Shown here: piece by piece, positions 7,889 to 16,374 of the stretch
Position numbering within the stretch: the first letter of the stretch is position 1
Layout of the letters: each line of letters opens with the position of its first letter
Assembly (NCBI RefSeq): GCF_900113545.1
Contig: NZ_FOPS01000007.1
Span: forward strand, 48,951 to 112,950
Length of the DNA: 64,000 nucleotides
Origin: Neisseria elongata subsp. elongata
Lineage (GTDB): Bacteria; Pseudomonadota; Gammaproteobacteria; Burkholderiales; Neisseriaceae
Reading direction: 5' to 3'
The notes under the pieces: model-generated
Databases searched by the model: none
What the model was told of the DNA's origin: nothing
The model's input: only the letters and a program-made list of their open reading frames with translations
Position numbers and translations under genes: made by a program

Positions 7889-9604
7889 TCAATCCGGAAT
7901 TCTCAAGCCCAGCTGGCGAATCTGGGCTTTATTGTCTAATTCTTTCACTGTGATTTTAAAGCCGTTCAAATCGATGCAGTCGCCTGCGACGGGCATATCG
8001 CCGAAACGCCGTCTAAACAGTTCGTCCAGGCGGAGGTTGCGTTCGTGTTCGTCCACGGGCAGGCTGTAGGCTTCGGCAAGGTCGCCGACAATGGCTTCGG
8101 GGTTCAGGTTGAATGCGCCGAAGAAGGTTTGTTCGCCGTGGTTGTTGCCGGCAAATTGCTGGGCGAAGTCATCGCCCAGCTGTTCGTCGAGGATGAACCA
8201 TACGATGTCGCCTGCCTTCATCTGGGTGCTGGGCAGGACGGCTATGTTTTCGCCGTTGCGGAGCAGGGCAAAGATGCGGCCGTCTGAAAACCTGTCGCGC
8301 GTCATGGCGGACGGGTGGCTGTCTTCCGCGTCGGAATTTGCCTCAACTTTGAACGATTGTAGGGATACGGCCAGTTTGTCGGCCAACCAAATTTCTCGTT
8401 GCGACAGCGGTTCCGGCTTGGGCGGTAAATCGACTTTCAGCAGGCGGGCGAAAAACGGGATGGTTGCGCCTTGAATCAGCAGTGAGAGGATGACGACGGC
8501 GAAGGCGACGTCGAACAGCATCAGGGAGCCGGGCACGTCCATCATCACGGGTGTGATGGCAAGGGTAATCGGTACGGCGCCGCGCAGTCCGACCCAGCTG
8601 ATGTAGGCCACTTCGCGCGAACGGTAGCTGAAAAACTTGAGCGAAGTCCAGACGGCTAGGGGGCGGGCGGCGAAGATGAGGAAGGCGGCGATGACGACGG
8701 CTTTGGGGCCGGTTTCAATCAGTCTGGCGGGGCTGACCAGCAGGCCGAGGACGAGGAACATCGATGCCTGGGCCAGCCAGGCCAGGCCGTCCATCACATT
8801 CAAAACGTGTTCGGTGGAGCTGTTGCGCGAGTTGCCGATGAACACGCCTGCCAAGTAAACCGCCAGAAAGCCGCTGCCGCCGAGCAGGTTGGTAACGGCG
8901 AACACCAGCAGGCCGCCCGAGGCGATTAAGATGGCGTACAGCCCTTCGGCCAGGCTGATGCGTTCCAATATTTTCGCCAGTAATTTGCCTGCCGCATAGC
9001 CGGAAAACAGTCCCAGTCCGAGCTGGGTGGCCAGCAGTGTCAGCATGGAGGCGGAATCGGTTTCGGCAGGGTTCATGATGAGGCCGATAAAGGCACTGAC
9101 CAGCAGGATGGCCATCGGATCGTTGCAGCCGCTTTCTAACTCCAAAGTAGCGGAAATACGCGAATTGAGGCGCACGCCGCTGCTGCGCAACAGCGAGAAA
9201 ACCGCTGCCGCATCGGTCGAGCCGACAATGGCGGCCATCAATACGCCCAATTTCCAGTCGATGCCGAGAAAGAAGGTGGTAAAGACGCCGAGCAGGGCGA
9301 CGGTGGCAATTACGCCCCAGCTGGCTAAAACGGCGGCGGGTTTGAGGGCGATGCGGAAACTGTTGAATTTGGTACGCAGGCCGCCGTCGAGCAGGATGAT
9401 GGCCAAGGCGAGTTGGCCGACCATGTTGGCAAAGGCGAAGTTGTCGAATTTGATGCCGCCCACCCCTTCATCGCCCGCCAACATGCCGACGATAAGGAAA
9501 ACCAGCAACAGGGGCATGCCGAAACGAGAGGAAATACGCGATGCGATGACGCTGATGAACAACAGCAGGGCGATGATGAGGAAGAAAGTGTTGAGCGAGT
9601 CCAA
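7889..9604 (-). CDS. NhaP2/CvrA-type K+(Na+)/H+ antiporter
   Basis: This 571-residue protein has an N-terminal CPA1 exchanger domain with about twelve membrane spans (roughly residues 5-395). It carries the conserved GSTDAAAVFSLLR and LESGCNDPMAI motifs with ion-site aspartates. A soluble tail follows with a regulatory TrkA-C-like part (about 400-480) and a CorC/HlyC-type transporter-associated domain near the end. The arrangement and length match E. coli NhaP2 (578 aa), which exports K+ for protons. It is convergent with rplI and appears monocistronic. Confidence 0.9.
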   Translation of the reverse strand: MDSLNTFFLIIALLLFISVIASRISSRFGMPLLLVFLIVGMLAGDEGVGGIKFDNFAFANMVGQLALAIILLDGGLRTKFNSFRIALKPAAVLASWGVIATVALLGVFTTFFLGIDWKLGVLMAAIVGSTDAAAVFSLLRSSGVRLNSRISATLELESGCNDPMAILLVSAFIGLIMNPAETDSASMLTLLATQLGLGLFSGYAAGKLLAKILERISLAEGLYAILIASGGLLVFAVTNLLGGSGFLAVYLAGVFIGNSRNSSTEHVLNVMDGLAWLAQASMFLVLGLLVSPARLIETGPKAVVIAAFLIFAARPLAVWTSLKFFSYRSREVAYISWVGLRGAVPITLAITPVMMDVPGSLMLFDVAFAVVILSLLIQGATIPFFARLLKVDLPPKPEPLSQREIWLADKLAVSLQSFKVEANSDAEDSHPSAMTRDRFSDGRIFALLRNGENIAVLPSTQMKAGDIVWFILDEQLGDDFAQQFAGNNHGEQTFFGAFNLNPEAIVGDLAEAYSLPVDEHERNLRLDELFRRRFGDMPVAGDCIDLNGFKITVKELDNKAQIRQLGLRIPD

Positions 9605-9758
9605 AGCGGCCGGCTTTCTTAAAAATGGATGATGGAAGATACGGAAAAACCGACGGATTTTATCATAGAACGCCGTGTTTCCCGCTGTTTGGCCGTCTGA
9701 AAACGGCGGCTGGGCGGTGATTGCGTATCGGGTGAAAGCGGTGTTTCAGACGGTCTCT

Positions 9759-10181
9759 TCAGCCGTAATTTTCGCCGAATCCGATTTCCGGTATGAAGGC
9801 TGCAAACCGGCGAAAGGCCTCTTCCTCGGCAAACAGCCATTCGCAATAGCCGAAATCGTAACCGGTCTTCGCCAGCCAGCGGGCGCGCCAACGTCCGTTG
9901 TGGCAATGCGGCAGCGGTTCGAAGCAAGAGGGATATTCAGATTGCTGCTGGAGGCATTCGCCGAAACACTCGCCAAATGTCAGCCAGCACCAGCGTTCGG
10001 CAAAATCGAGCTGCGGGTAGAACAGCTTTACCACCAGACTGTAAGGCAGCCGCTGCCGCCATGTATCTCGTTCTGCCTCCGCTTCGGGCCATTGTACGGG
10101 CGGCAGGCACTCGCGCAGGTAGTCGGCAAATTCAACCACGCTCACGGCATTGTGGCGTGCAAAATTGGAAATATCGCTCAT
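9759..10181 (-). CDS. Conserved hypothetical protein, 140 aa
   Basis: I do not recognise a family. It is a soluble, Trp- and Cys-rich protein of 140 residues with no signal peptide or membrane span (ERWCWLTFGECFGECLQ, TGYDFGYCEWLFAEEEAF). Codon use resembles the neighbours. The gap to nhaP2 holds single DUS copies, and the start has only a weak purine tract. It may be a lineage-specific neisserial protein. Confidence 0.65.
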   Translation of the reverse strand: MSDISNFARHNAVSVVEFADYLRECLPPVQWPEAEAERDTWRQRLPYSLVVKLFYPQLDFAERWCWLTFGECFGECLQQQSEYPSCFEPLPHCHNGRWRARWLAKTGYDFGYCEWLFAEEEAFRRFAAFIPEIGFGENYG

Positions 10182-10295
10182 TGTTTATCTTTTGGGGGCG
10201 GGATGATTTTTCAGACGGCCTCACGGTTTGAGTGTTGTATATATTCCCCCAATAGCACGGATGGGATGTGAAGCGGACATGCGTTATTCGGTTTT

Positions 10296-10333
10296 CAGAC
10301 GGCCTCAATATTGTTACCCAAGGCCGTCTGAAA
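10296..10333. terminator. Inverted DUS pair
   Basis: TTTTCAGACGGCCT and its complement flank a short loop. It lies in non-coding DNA between the 140-aa gene and the TPR gene. Confidence 0.5.
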
Positions 10334-10524
10334 GTAGTTCGGCGGGATTGGAGCAGTTTGGGCAAACGGACGGTGCGATTCGGCTGGATATTGCGGCAGG
10401 TCGGCCTTTATGCGGACAGGGCGGATGTTTCCCTTCGGCAAACTTTTAGGCCTGCCGTTTATGCGTTTGTCCGGCAGACGTGCGGACTGTTTGCCCCACA
10501 TGGTTGATTTGGCGGCTAAATGTC

Positions 10525-10563
10525 TTTTCAGACGGCCTCGGTCTATGGAGGCCGTCTGAAAAC
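10525..10563. terminator. Inverted DUS pair downstream of the TPR gene
   Basis: A 14-bp DUS stem lies 53 bases past the stop of the minus-strand TPR gene and is its probable terminator. Confidence 0.6.
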
Positions 10564-10615
10564 TTTGGGGTTTCGGGTTTAAGCGGACGGCGGTATGCCG
10601 CGGCGTTTCGCGTGC

Positions 10616-11569
10616 CTATTCGTCGTCTTCATCGTAGTTTTTCCACCAGATGCCGCTTTCGGGATGCCGAGGCAGGGGGTAATCCTGCGGGACGATTTCC
10701 CAAACCGCCCGGCCGTCTGCCTGTGCCGCCCAGTCATCCAGCAGTGCTTGTGCGTCGGCCAAACTTCGGGCGGCGATGCCGAAGCTGCGTTCGGCCTGCC
10801 ATGCGCCCGGTTCGGCAGATGCGTGATGTTCGTGATTGTGCGGCGTGCCGTAGCTGCAGCGCAGGCAGATGAAGCTGATGCTGCTTGTCCAATCTTCGGT
10901 GTAGGTGTCGGTGTGCAGCGATTGTTCGGACAGTGCGTGAGAGTCGGCTTCAGACGGGCATCGTACGAAAGCGGCGTAGGTTTGGCGGGGCGACTGCCGC
11001 CAACGTTCCAATGCGTTGAATACCAAGACTTCGCCGCCTTGGCCGTCGGCGCGCCTGCCGGTGGATGCGCCGTCGTGCAGTACGATGTCGCCCATGCGGT
11101 AGCCGCTTTCTGGCAGGGGGACGTTGATGATGCGGGAGCGGCAGGGGTCGATTCGGCGGGCATAGACGCACTCGCCGCCTGCCCAAGGATTCAGCCGTAA
11201 TACGGCGGTGCCGAAATCGGCTTCGATTTCGCCTTCGTCTTCGGGCAGGGGGATGCTGCAGGCCGCCCACAGTTGCCGCGCTGTCTGCCAGTCGTGCAGG
11301 GCGGTGGCGGCGATGGCGGCATTCCAATGGGCGGCTTCGTCAAACTCGGGGGCGCAGGCGATGGCGGCGAGGTTGGCTTGCAGCGACAATGCCCAGTCCA
11401 TGCGGTATTTGGCGGCAAGTCCGAGCATGTAGCGGTATTGGGCATTGTCGGGATGCGCTTTGGCCAGTTGGGCGAATTTGTCGGCGGCGGTTTGCAGGTC
11501 GCCCGCATCGAAGGCCAGGTAGGCTTGGTTGTGCAGTTTTTTGTGTTGGCGGTGGTTTTTTCGGAACAT
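10616..11569 (-). CDS. TPR-repeat protein with an uncharacterised C-terminal domain
   Basis: This is a 317-residue cytosolic protein. Residues 10-100 form tetratricopeptide-like helices (FDAGDLQTAADKFAQLAK, then HPDNAQYRYMLGLAAKYR). The rest contains AVLRLNPWAGGECVYARRID, RMGDIVLHDGA and SFICLRCSYGTPHNHEHH, and ends in an acidic tail DEDDE. The Cys/His-rich stretch near 225-240 could bind metal. It ends about 50 bases before the DUS hairpin at 10525 and lies after glnD on the same strand. I do not recognise a function; the TPR part suggests protein binding. Confidence 0.8.
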   Translation of the reverse strand: MFRKNHRQHKKLHNQAYLAFDAGDLQTAADKFAQLAKAHPDNAQYRYMLGLAAKYRMDWALSLQANLAAIACAPEFDEAAHWNAAIAATALHDWQTARQLWAACSIPLPEDEGEIEADFGTAVLRLNPWAGGECVYARRIDPCRSRIINVPLPESGYRMGDIVLHDGASTGRRADGQGGEVLVFNALERWRQSPRQTYAAFVRCPSEADSHALSEQSLHTDTYTEDWTSSISFICLRCSYGTPHNHEHHASAEPGAWQAERSFGIAARSLADAQALLDDWAAQADGRAVWEIVPQDYPLPRHPESGIWWKNYDEDDE

Positions 11570-11649
11570 GTTTTTTTATCGGGCAGGGCGGGTTGGAAAC
11601 GTCGGTTTGCTGAGTTGCTTTGTATTTGTATCGGTGCCGTACGGTGTTT

Positions 11650-14211
11650 TCAGACGGCCAATACGGCGGACAGGTCTTTTTTCAGGGCGACTTGGCGGTT
11701 GGGGTCGGCCAGGCCGGGGCTGTAAAGTAAGAAGCTGTCTTCCACGCGGTCGTCCGTGGTGCTGATTTGGGCATAGCGCAGGCTGATGCCGTGGCGGTTG
11801 AACACTTCGGCGGCATTGGCGAGCAGGTAGGGGCGGTTTACTGCAATCAGGCTCAGGGTAAACCAGCCGGGCTGTTCTTCTTCGGCGCGGATTTCGACAA
11901 CCGGCACAATCGGCTGGTGGCGGGCGCGGCGGCTGCGGATGCCGTCTGAAAACGAGCCGTTGCGGATTTTGCCGTGCAGGAAGTCTTGCAGTTCCGCCGA
12001 CAGGGCGTTTTCTATCCGCTGCCGGTCGGTATCGGTGCTGCCTTCGGGCGGCCGGACGGCGAAGGTGTCGAGGACGTAGTCATGGGCGGTGATGAAGGCG
12101 CGTGCGGCGGCGATGTCGAGGTTGTGGCGGCTGAAAATGCGGCAGAGGTTGGCAAACAGGCGGTCGGCATTGGGTAGGTAAACCATGACTTGCAGCATAT
12201 TGCCGTTGGCCGGATGCGGGCGGATGCGGGCGCAGGCCTGTTCGGGATGGTGAACCAGATGGGCGGTGTGCCAGAGGATTTCGCTTTCCTGATGGTGGAC
12301 GAAATAGGCCGCGCCGAGTGCCTGCCACAGTCTGCGCTGTTCTTTTTCGCCGATGCCGGCGGCGGTGAGGGCGGCGATGGCGGCGGCCTGTCGGCGGCCG
12401 GTAACGGCGGCGCGGCTGTCGGAGTTGCCGTTGAAACGGCGGGAGGCCGTCTGAAAGAGGTTTTCCAGCAGTCCGGCTTTCCATGAATTCCAGATTTTCG
12501 GGTTGGTGCCGCGTATGTCGGCGACGGTGAGGAGGTAGAGGGCGGACAGGCGTTCCGTGTTGCCGACGCGGCGGCAGAAGCGGGCGACGACGTCGGGGTC
12601 TTGGATGTCTTCCTTTTGCGCGGTCATCGACATCAGCAGGTGGTTTTCCACCAGCCAGCAGAGCATTTCGCCGTCTTCTTCAGGCAGGAAGTGGTCGGCG
12701 GCGAAGCGGCGCGCGTCGGCCACGCCTTGTACGGCATGGTCGCCGCCGCGCCCTTTGGCGATGTCGTGGAAGAGGGCGGCAAGGTAGAGCAGGTATTTTT
12801 TGTCGAAGGCGTTCATGACGGTGGAGGCGAAGGGCAGTTCGTGCACGTGCTGTTCCATTGCCAGGCGGCGCATGTTCCGCAGGACGGTGAGAATGTGGTC
12901 GTCCACGGGGTAGATGTGGAACAGGTCGTGTTGCAGCAGGCCGACGATTTTGTTCCATTCGGGCAGGTAGCGGCCGAGTACGCCGTAGAGGTTGAGGAAG
13001 CGCATGGTGCGGGTCAGGCCGCGCCCGTGTCGGAAAAAGCCGATAAAGCGGCGGCGGTTGGCTTCGTTTTCGTAGAAGGCGCAGTTGATTTTCCGCGCCG
13101 CCGCCCACCAGGCGCGCAGGGTTTTCGGTGCGATGGCGGTCAGGTCGCTGTGCCGCTGCAGCAGTTTGATGATGATGAAAATGTGTTCGGGCTGTTGCTT
13201 GAACAGGTTTTTGTCGCGGACGGCGATTTGGTTGCCGATTTGGTAATAGTGGCGGTCGATGGCCCGTTCCACGCGCGGCAGCGGCGTGTACACGCGCCCG
13301 CTCAACATCGGCAGGATGATGCCGTTGAGCTGTTTGACCGCCTTGGCCGCGCGGTAGAAGCGGTGCATCAGTTTTTCGCTTTTCAGACGGCCTCCTTCGC
13401 CGTCGGGCAGGATGTTTTCCGCCAAACGGGTTTGCAGGTCGAATATCAGGCGGTCTTCTTCGCGGCCGGCGGCCAGGTGCAGGTCGATGCGGATGGCGGC
13501 CAGTTCGCGGTGGCTGTTGGCGAGGATGCCGGCTTCGGTGCGGGTGAGGATGCGTTGGCGGATAAGTGCGTCAAAACCGGCATCGATGCCTTGCGCCTTG
13601 GCCAGCCAGAGCATGGTGTGGATGTCGCGCAGGCCGCCGGGACAGGTTTTGACGTTCGGTTCGAGCAGCGCGCCGGAGCCTTGCTGTTTGTCGTGCCGCT
13701 GCTGCATTTCGAGCAGTTTGCCTTCGATAAAGGCGGCGGGGTGGCGTTGGGCGTTTAAAGTTTGGATGAATTGTCCGGCCAAAGCGGCGTTGCCGCATAA
13801 AAAACGGGCTTCGAGAAAGGCCGTGTCGGCCGTCAGGTCTTGGCGCGCGCTTTCGCACAGTTCCGCCGCCGTGCCTGCTTTCAGGGACGGCGCAAGGCCA
13901 AGGTCCCACAGGGTTTGCACCAGCCCGGCCATCCGCTCTTCTTCACCGGCATCGAGCGGGGCGGCGGATACCAGTGTCAAATCGGTATCGGAATAGGGAT
14001 ACACTTCGCCGCGCCCGTAGCCGCCGACGGCCAGCAGGCAGAAGCGGCCGTCATCGAAAAACGACGGCCATAATTCGGCCAGCGTGCGGTCGATTGTCCG
14101 GCAGTATTGCTGGAAAAAGAGGTTGGGGCGGCGGTTGGCGAGATAGCGTTCGGCGGCCTGCTGTTTCTGCTGTTGCAGGCGGCGGGCGAGGGCGGGGATA
14201 TCGGCTTGCAT
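11650..14211 (-). CDS. glnD: [Protein-PII] uridylyltransferase / uridylyl-removing enzyme
   Basis: This bifunctional nitrogen sensor adds UMP to PII proteins when glutamine is low and removes it when glutamine is high. The chosen ATG gives 853 residues, close to neisserial homologues; the frame stays open upstream to 14295 through a DUS. The nucleotidyltransferase motif GGYGRGEVYPYSDTDL spans residues 63-78 with catalytic Asp75 and Asp77. A central HD hydrolase domain carries HDIAKGRGGDH, and two ACT domains that bind glutamine fill the last 150 residues. In-frame DUS copies lie in the linkers. The downstream TPR gene is on the same strand. Confidence 0.95.
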   Translation of the reverse strand: MQADIPALARRLQQQKQQAAERYLANRRPNLFFQQYCRTIDRTLAELWPSFFDDGRFCLLAVGGYGRGEVYPYSDTDLTLVSAAPLDAGEEERMAGLVQTLWDLGLAPSLKAGTAAELCESARQDLTADTAFLEARFLCGNAALAGQFIQTLNAQRHPAAFIEGKLLEMQQRHDKQQGSGALLEPNVKTCPGGLRDIHTMLWLAKAQGIDAGFDALIRQRILTRTEAGILANSHRELAAIRIDLHLAAGREEDRLIFDLQTRLAENILPDGEGGRLKSEKLMHRFYRAAKAVKQLNGIILPMLSGRVYTPLPRVERAIDRHYYQIGNQIAVRDKNLFKQQPEHIFIIIKLLQRHSDLTAIAPKTLRAWWAAARKINCAFYENEANRRRFIGFFRHGRGLTRTMRFLNLYGVLGRYLPEWNKIVGLLQHDLFHIYPVDDHILTVLRNMRRLAMEQHVHELPFASTVMNAFDKKYLLYLAALFHDIAKGRGGDHAVQGVADARRFAADHFLPEEDGEMLCWLVENHLLMSMTAQKEDIQDPDVVARFCRRVGNTERLSALYLLTVADIRGTNPKIWNSWKAGLLENLFQTASRRFNGNSDSRAAVTGRRQAAAIAALTAAGIGEKEQRRLWQALGAAYFVHHQESEILWHTAHLVHHPEQACARIRPHPANGNMLQVMVYLPNADRLFANLCRIFSRHNLDIAAARAFITAHDYVLDTFAVRPPEGSTDTDRQRIENALSAELQDFLHGKIRNGSFSDGIRSRRARHQPIVPVVEIRAEEEQPGWFTLSLIAVNRPYLLANAAEVFNRHGISLRYAQISTTDDRVEDSFLLYSPGLADPNRQVALKKDLSAVLAV

Positions 14212-14408
14212 GGCGGGTACGGCGGAAAAGGGAAAGCGGGAATTGTGCCGTGCGCGGCGGCAAAGCACAAGGCGGATGAGGCCGTCTGAAAACACTGCGG
14301 GCGGCGCGTTTGAGGCAGGCTATCCGAAACGGAATGCCGATAGTGGGTAAAACGGCGGCTTTGCTTTACAATGCGCCCTTTTACAACCCCCTAAAGAAAG
14401 GCAGAATC

Positions 14409-14555
14409 ATGAGCCAGGAAGAAAACAAAATCAAAGTAGATACTTATGACGACGAACAAAACCAGCAGCCGAAAGAGGAAATCGAGCTGCCGGTGATCGA
14501 CGACAACAAAGGCGAAACCACCGAAAGCGGCTGCTGCGGCGTGTGCGGCGGCTGA
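14409..14555 (+). CDS. Small acidic protein with Cys-rich tail
   Basis: This 48-residue protein starts at an ATG preceded by AAAGAAAGGCAG and ends SGCCGVCGG, with cysteines 42, 43 and 46 in the last eight residues. The first 40 residues are polar and acidic and probably disordered. A strong intrinsic terminator follows 25 bases after the stop, and a TACAAT hexamer lies about 40 bases upstream, so it looks like a complete monocistronic unit. The CCxxC tail could bind metal or take part in redox chemistry. I do not recognise the family. Confidence 0.75.
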   Translation: MSQEENKIKVDTYDDEQNQQPKEEIELPVIDDNKGETTESGCCGVCGG

Positions 14556-14579
14556 TTTTTGGCAACGGTCGATATGGGA

Positions 14580-14611
14580 AACGGCGCGGAAATCCGCGCC
14601 GTTTTATTTTT
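14580..14611 (+). terminator. Intrinsic terminator after the small Cys-tail gene
   Basis: ACGGCGCGG and CCGCGCCGT form a 9-bp GC-rich stem with a 4-nt loop, followed by TTTTATTTTTT. Confidence 0.88.
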
Positions 14612-14640
14612 TCAGACGGCCTGCCGTTTTCTGGAGGGCA

Positions 14641-15312
14641 TCAATATTTGTCCGCGTGTTTCGCGGCTTTTTTTGCCGCCGCACTGTCGGGGTAAATGAG
14701 CATCAGCTTGCGCCAAGTGTCTCTGGCAACGTCGCGCTGCTGCATGTTCCACTGGCATTGGCCGATGGAGAACATGGCGTCGGCGGCTTCGGAACTGTTG
14801 CGGAAACGCGAGATGTAACGGTTGCCGATGTTGATGACGGATTCGCAGTTGCCGAGGCGTTGGTGGCTCTGCATGAGCAGGTACATGCTTTGGCGGTCGT
14901 GTTCGCTGCCGCTGCCGCCGCTTTCGCTGGCCTGCAGCAGTTTGGCGGCGGCGGCGAAGTTGCCGCTGCGGTATTGTTTGCGCGCGGATTCAAGCGGGCT
15001 GTCGGCAGGGGCTGCGGACGGTTTTTCACTGCTGTGCCGGGTATTGTCGCGGACGGTTACGGCAGTGCGCGCCGGACGGTTGCGTTCGAGCTGCCGGATA
15101 CGGGTTTGCAGGGTGTCGATTTGATTTTGGAGCTTGGCGATTTCCATGCCCATGTTGTCGATCTGGCTTTGCAGGTCTGGGACGGGGTAGGGGACGTTTT
15201 CTGTTGCGGAAGGCGGCTGCGGCTGTTCCGGCGGCAGCTTGGGGGCGGCCGGGGGAACGGCGGTGCAGGCGGCCAGTAGCAGGACGGAAGTGGCGGAGGC
15301 GAGGTGTTTCAT
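14641..15312 (-). CDS. YbgF/CpoB-like TPR lipoprotein
   Basis: This is a predicted outer-membrane lipoprotein: the signal ends in LLLAAC with Cys16 as the lipidated residue. A proline-rich stretch is followed by a coiled coil at about 50-85 (QIDNMGMEIAKLQNQIDTLQ) and, after a variable linker, by TPR-like helices from about 115 (ARKQYRSGNFAAAAKLL). The layout is that of YbgF/CpoB, which links Tol-Pal to peptidoglycan synthesis, although CpoB itself is periplasmic rather than lipidated. No tol or pal gene is nearby. A second in-frame ATG at 15318 is possible. A DUS lies just beyond the stop. Confidence 0.8.
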   Translation of the reverse strand: MKHLASATSVLLLAACTAVPPAAPKLPPEQPQPPSATENVPYPVPDLQSQIDNMGMEIAKLQNQIDTLQTRIRQLERNRPARTAVTVRDNTRHSSEKPSAAPADSPLESARKQYRSGNFAAAAKLLQASESGGSGSEHDRQSMYLLMQSHQRLGNCESVINIGNRYISRFRNSSEAADAMFSIGQCQWNMQQRDVARDTWRKLMLIYPDSAAAKKAAKHADKY

Positions 15313-15354
15313 GGTCATGCAGCGGAAAAATGCGGCGGCGTTTTTCAGACGGCC

Positions 15355-16023
15355 TTATTGTTTAATGAGGAGTGTCAGCCCGTCGCCGACGGGAAGGGTG
15401 ATGGCGTTCACGCGCGGGTCGCCGGGCAAGGAGGCGTTGAATGCCTGCAAAACAGACAATGACGGCGGGGCGTCGGCATCGTTTTCGGACAGGATGCGGC
15501 CGCCGAGCAGGAGGTTGTCTATGGCGATGATGCCGCCTTTGCGCACCAGTTGCAGACAGCGTTCGTAGTATTGCGGGGTGGGCGGTTTGTCGGCATCGAT
15601 AAAGGCGATGTCGTAGCTTTCCGCTTCGCCGTTTTCCAGCAGTTCGTCGAGGGTGAATAGGGCGGGCTGGAGGTGGAGGCTGATTTTGTGCGCCACGCCC
15701 GCTTCGCGCCACGCCTGTTGCGCGTGTTCGGTAAAGCTGGCGTTGATGTCGCAGGCGGTGATGCGGCCGTGGTCGGGCAGTGCAAGGGCCACGGCGGTGC
15801 TGCTGTAGCCGGTAAATACGCCGATTTCAAGGTATTTTTCCGCACCGGTCAGGCGGACGAGCCAAGAGAGTACGGCGGCCTGTTCGGGCGCGACGGCCAT
15901 TTTGCCCATGCGGTGCCCGGCGGTACGCTCCCGCAGACGCTGCAAGACGGGCGGTTCGGCTTCGCCGATGCGGCGCAGGTAGTCTAAAAGTTCGGGCGTG
16001 AAGACGGTGGTGCGGGTGCTCAT
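15355..16023 (-). CDS. SAM-dependent O-methyltransferase, CCoAOMT-like family
   Basis: This 222-residue class I methyltransferase has the SAM motif YLEIGVFTGYSS, followed by ITACDINASF, the metal-site block YDIAFIDADK and GGIIAIDNLLLGG. These are hallmarks of the cation-dependent caffeoyl-CoA/catechol O-methyltransferase family. The natural substrate in Neisseria is unknown to me. The stop codon overlaps a DUS (TAAGGCCGTCTGAA on the coding strand). It begins nine bases after the DUF3460 stop, so the two are likely cotranscribed. Confidence 0.9.
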   Translation of the reverse strand: MSTRTTVFTPELLDYLRRIGEAEPPVLQRLRERTAGHRMGKMAVAPEQAAVLSWLVRLTGAEKYLEIGVFTGYSSTAVALALPDHGRITACDINASFTEHAQQAWREAGVAHKISLHLQPALFTLDELLENGEAESYDIAFIDADKPPTPQYYERCLQLVRKGGIIAIDNLLLGGRILSENDADAPPSLSVLQAFNASLPGDPRVNAITLPVGDGLTLLIKQ

Positions 16024-16032
16024 CTGGGCGGT

Positions 16033-16224
16033 TTAGTCGTCGTAGGAGTAGTAGGTGTAGGGCTTTTTGGCCACGCTGGCGGCGGCAAAGGCGGCCTGTT
16101 CTTCGGCTTTGAGTTCGACATCCCAGAGCAGGTCGCGGTTTTTCAGACGGCGTTCGGCTTCTTCGGGGTGTTTTTCGATGTATTCGTTGAGGAATTTGGT
16201 GGCGTCGGATTGGTAGTCGTACAT
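16033..16224 (-). CDS. DUF3460 family small protein
   Basis: This 63-residue protein opens MYDYQSDATKFLNEYIEKHP and ends KKPYTYYSYDD, matching the short betaproteobacterial DUF3460 family of unknown function. A strong AAGGAG eight bases before the ATG at 16224 decides the start, although the frame is open much further upstream. It is the first gene of a pair with the O-methyltransferase. Confidence 0.85.
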   Translation of the reverse strand: MYDYQSDATKFLNEYIEKHPEEAERRLKNRDLLWDVELKAEEQAAFAAASVAKKPYTYYSYDD

Positions 16225-16374
16225 GTTGTCGCTCCTTTCGTGAAGGCAGTCATTATAACGGATAACATGTGGTGGGAAACGCCTTTTTTCATGCGGGAAA
16301 AGGCCGTCTGAAAAGACAAAGCGGGTAAATGATGCTATGCTTGCCGCTTTGAATTCCAAGCGTTGCGAAATACG

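Larger units (their letters stand above)
10182..10615. other. DUS-rich gene-free stretch
   Basis: It contains a DUS near 10211 and two inverted DUS pairs (10296-10333 and 10525-10563). Open frames here are short and translate DUS sequence, so I call no gene. Confidence 0.6.

Noticed and set aside
9605..11650. Defence island or toxin-antitoxin pair among the unknown genes
   Set aside because: The two unknown proteins are single, without toxin or nuclease motifs, and composition matches the core genome.
12601..13758. Long plus-strand open frame opposite glnD (385 codons)
   Set aside because: It lies antisense to an intact glnD with clear GlnD motifs; high GC in third positions makes such shadow frames common here.
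13412..13996. Apparent Ser/Arg-rich proteins in the glnD region
   Set aside because: Shadow frames without start signals.
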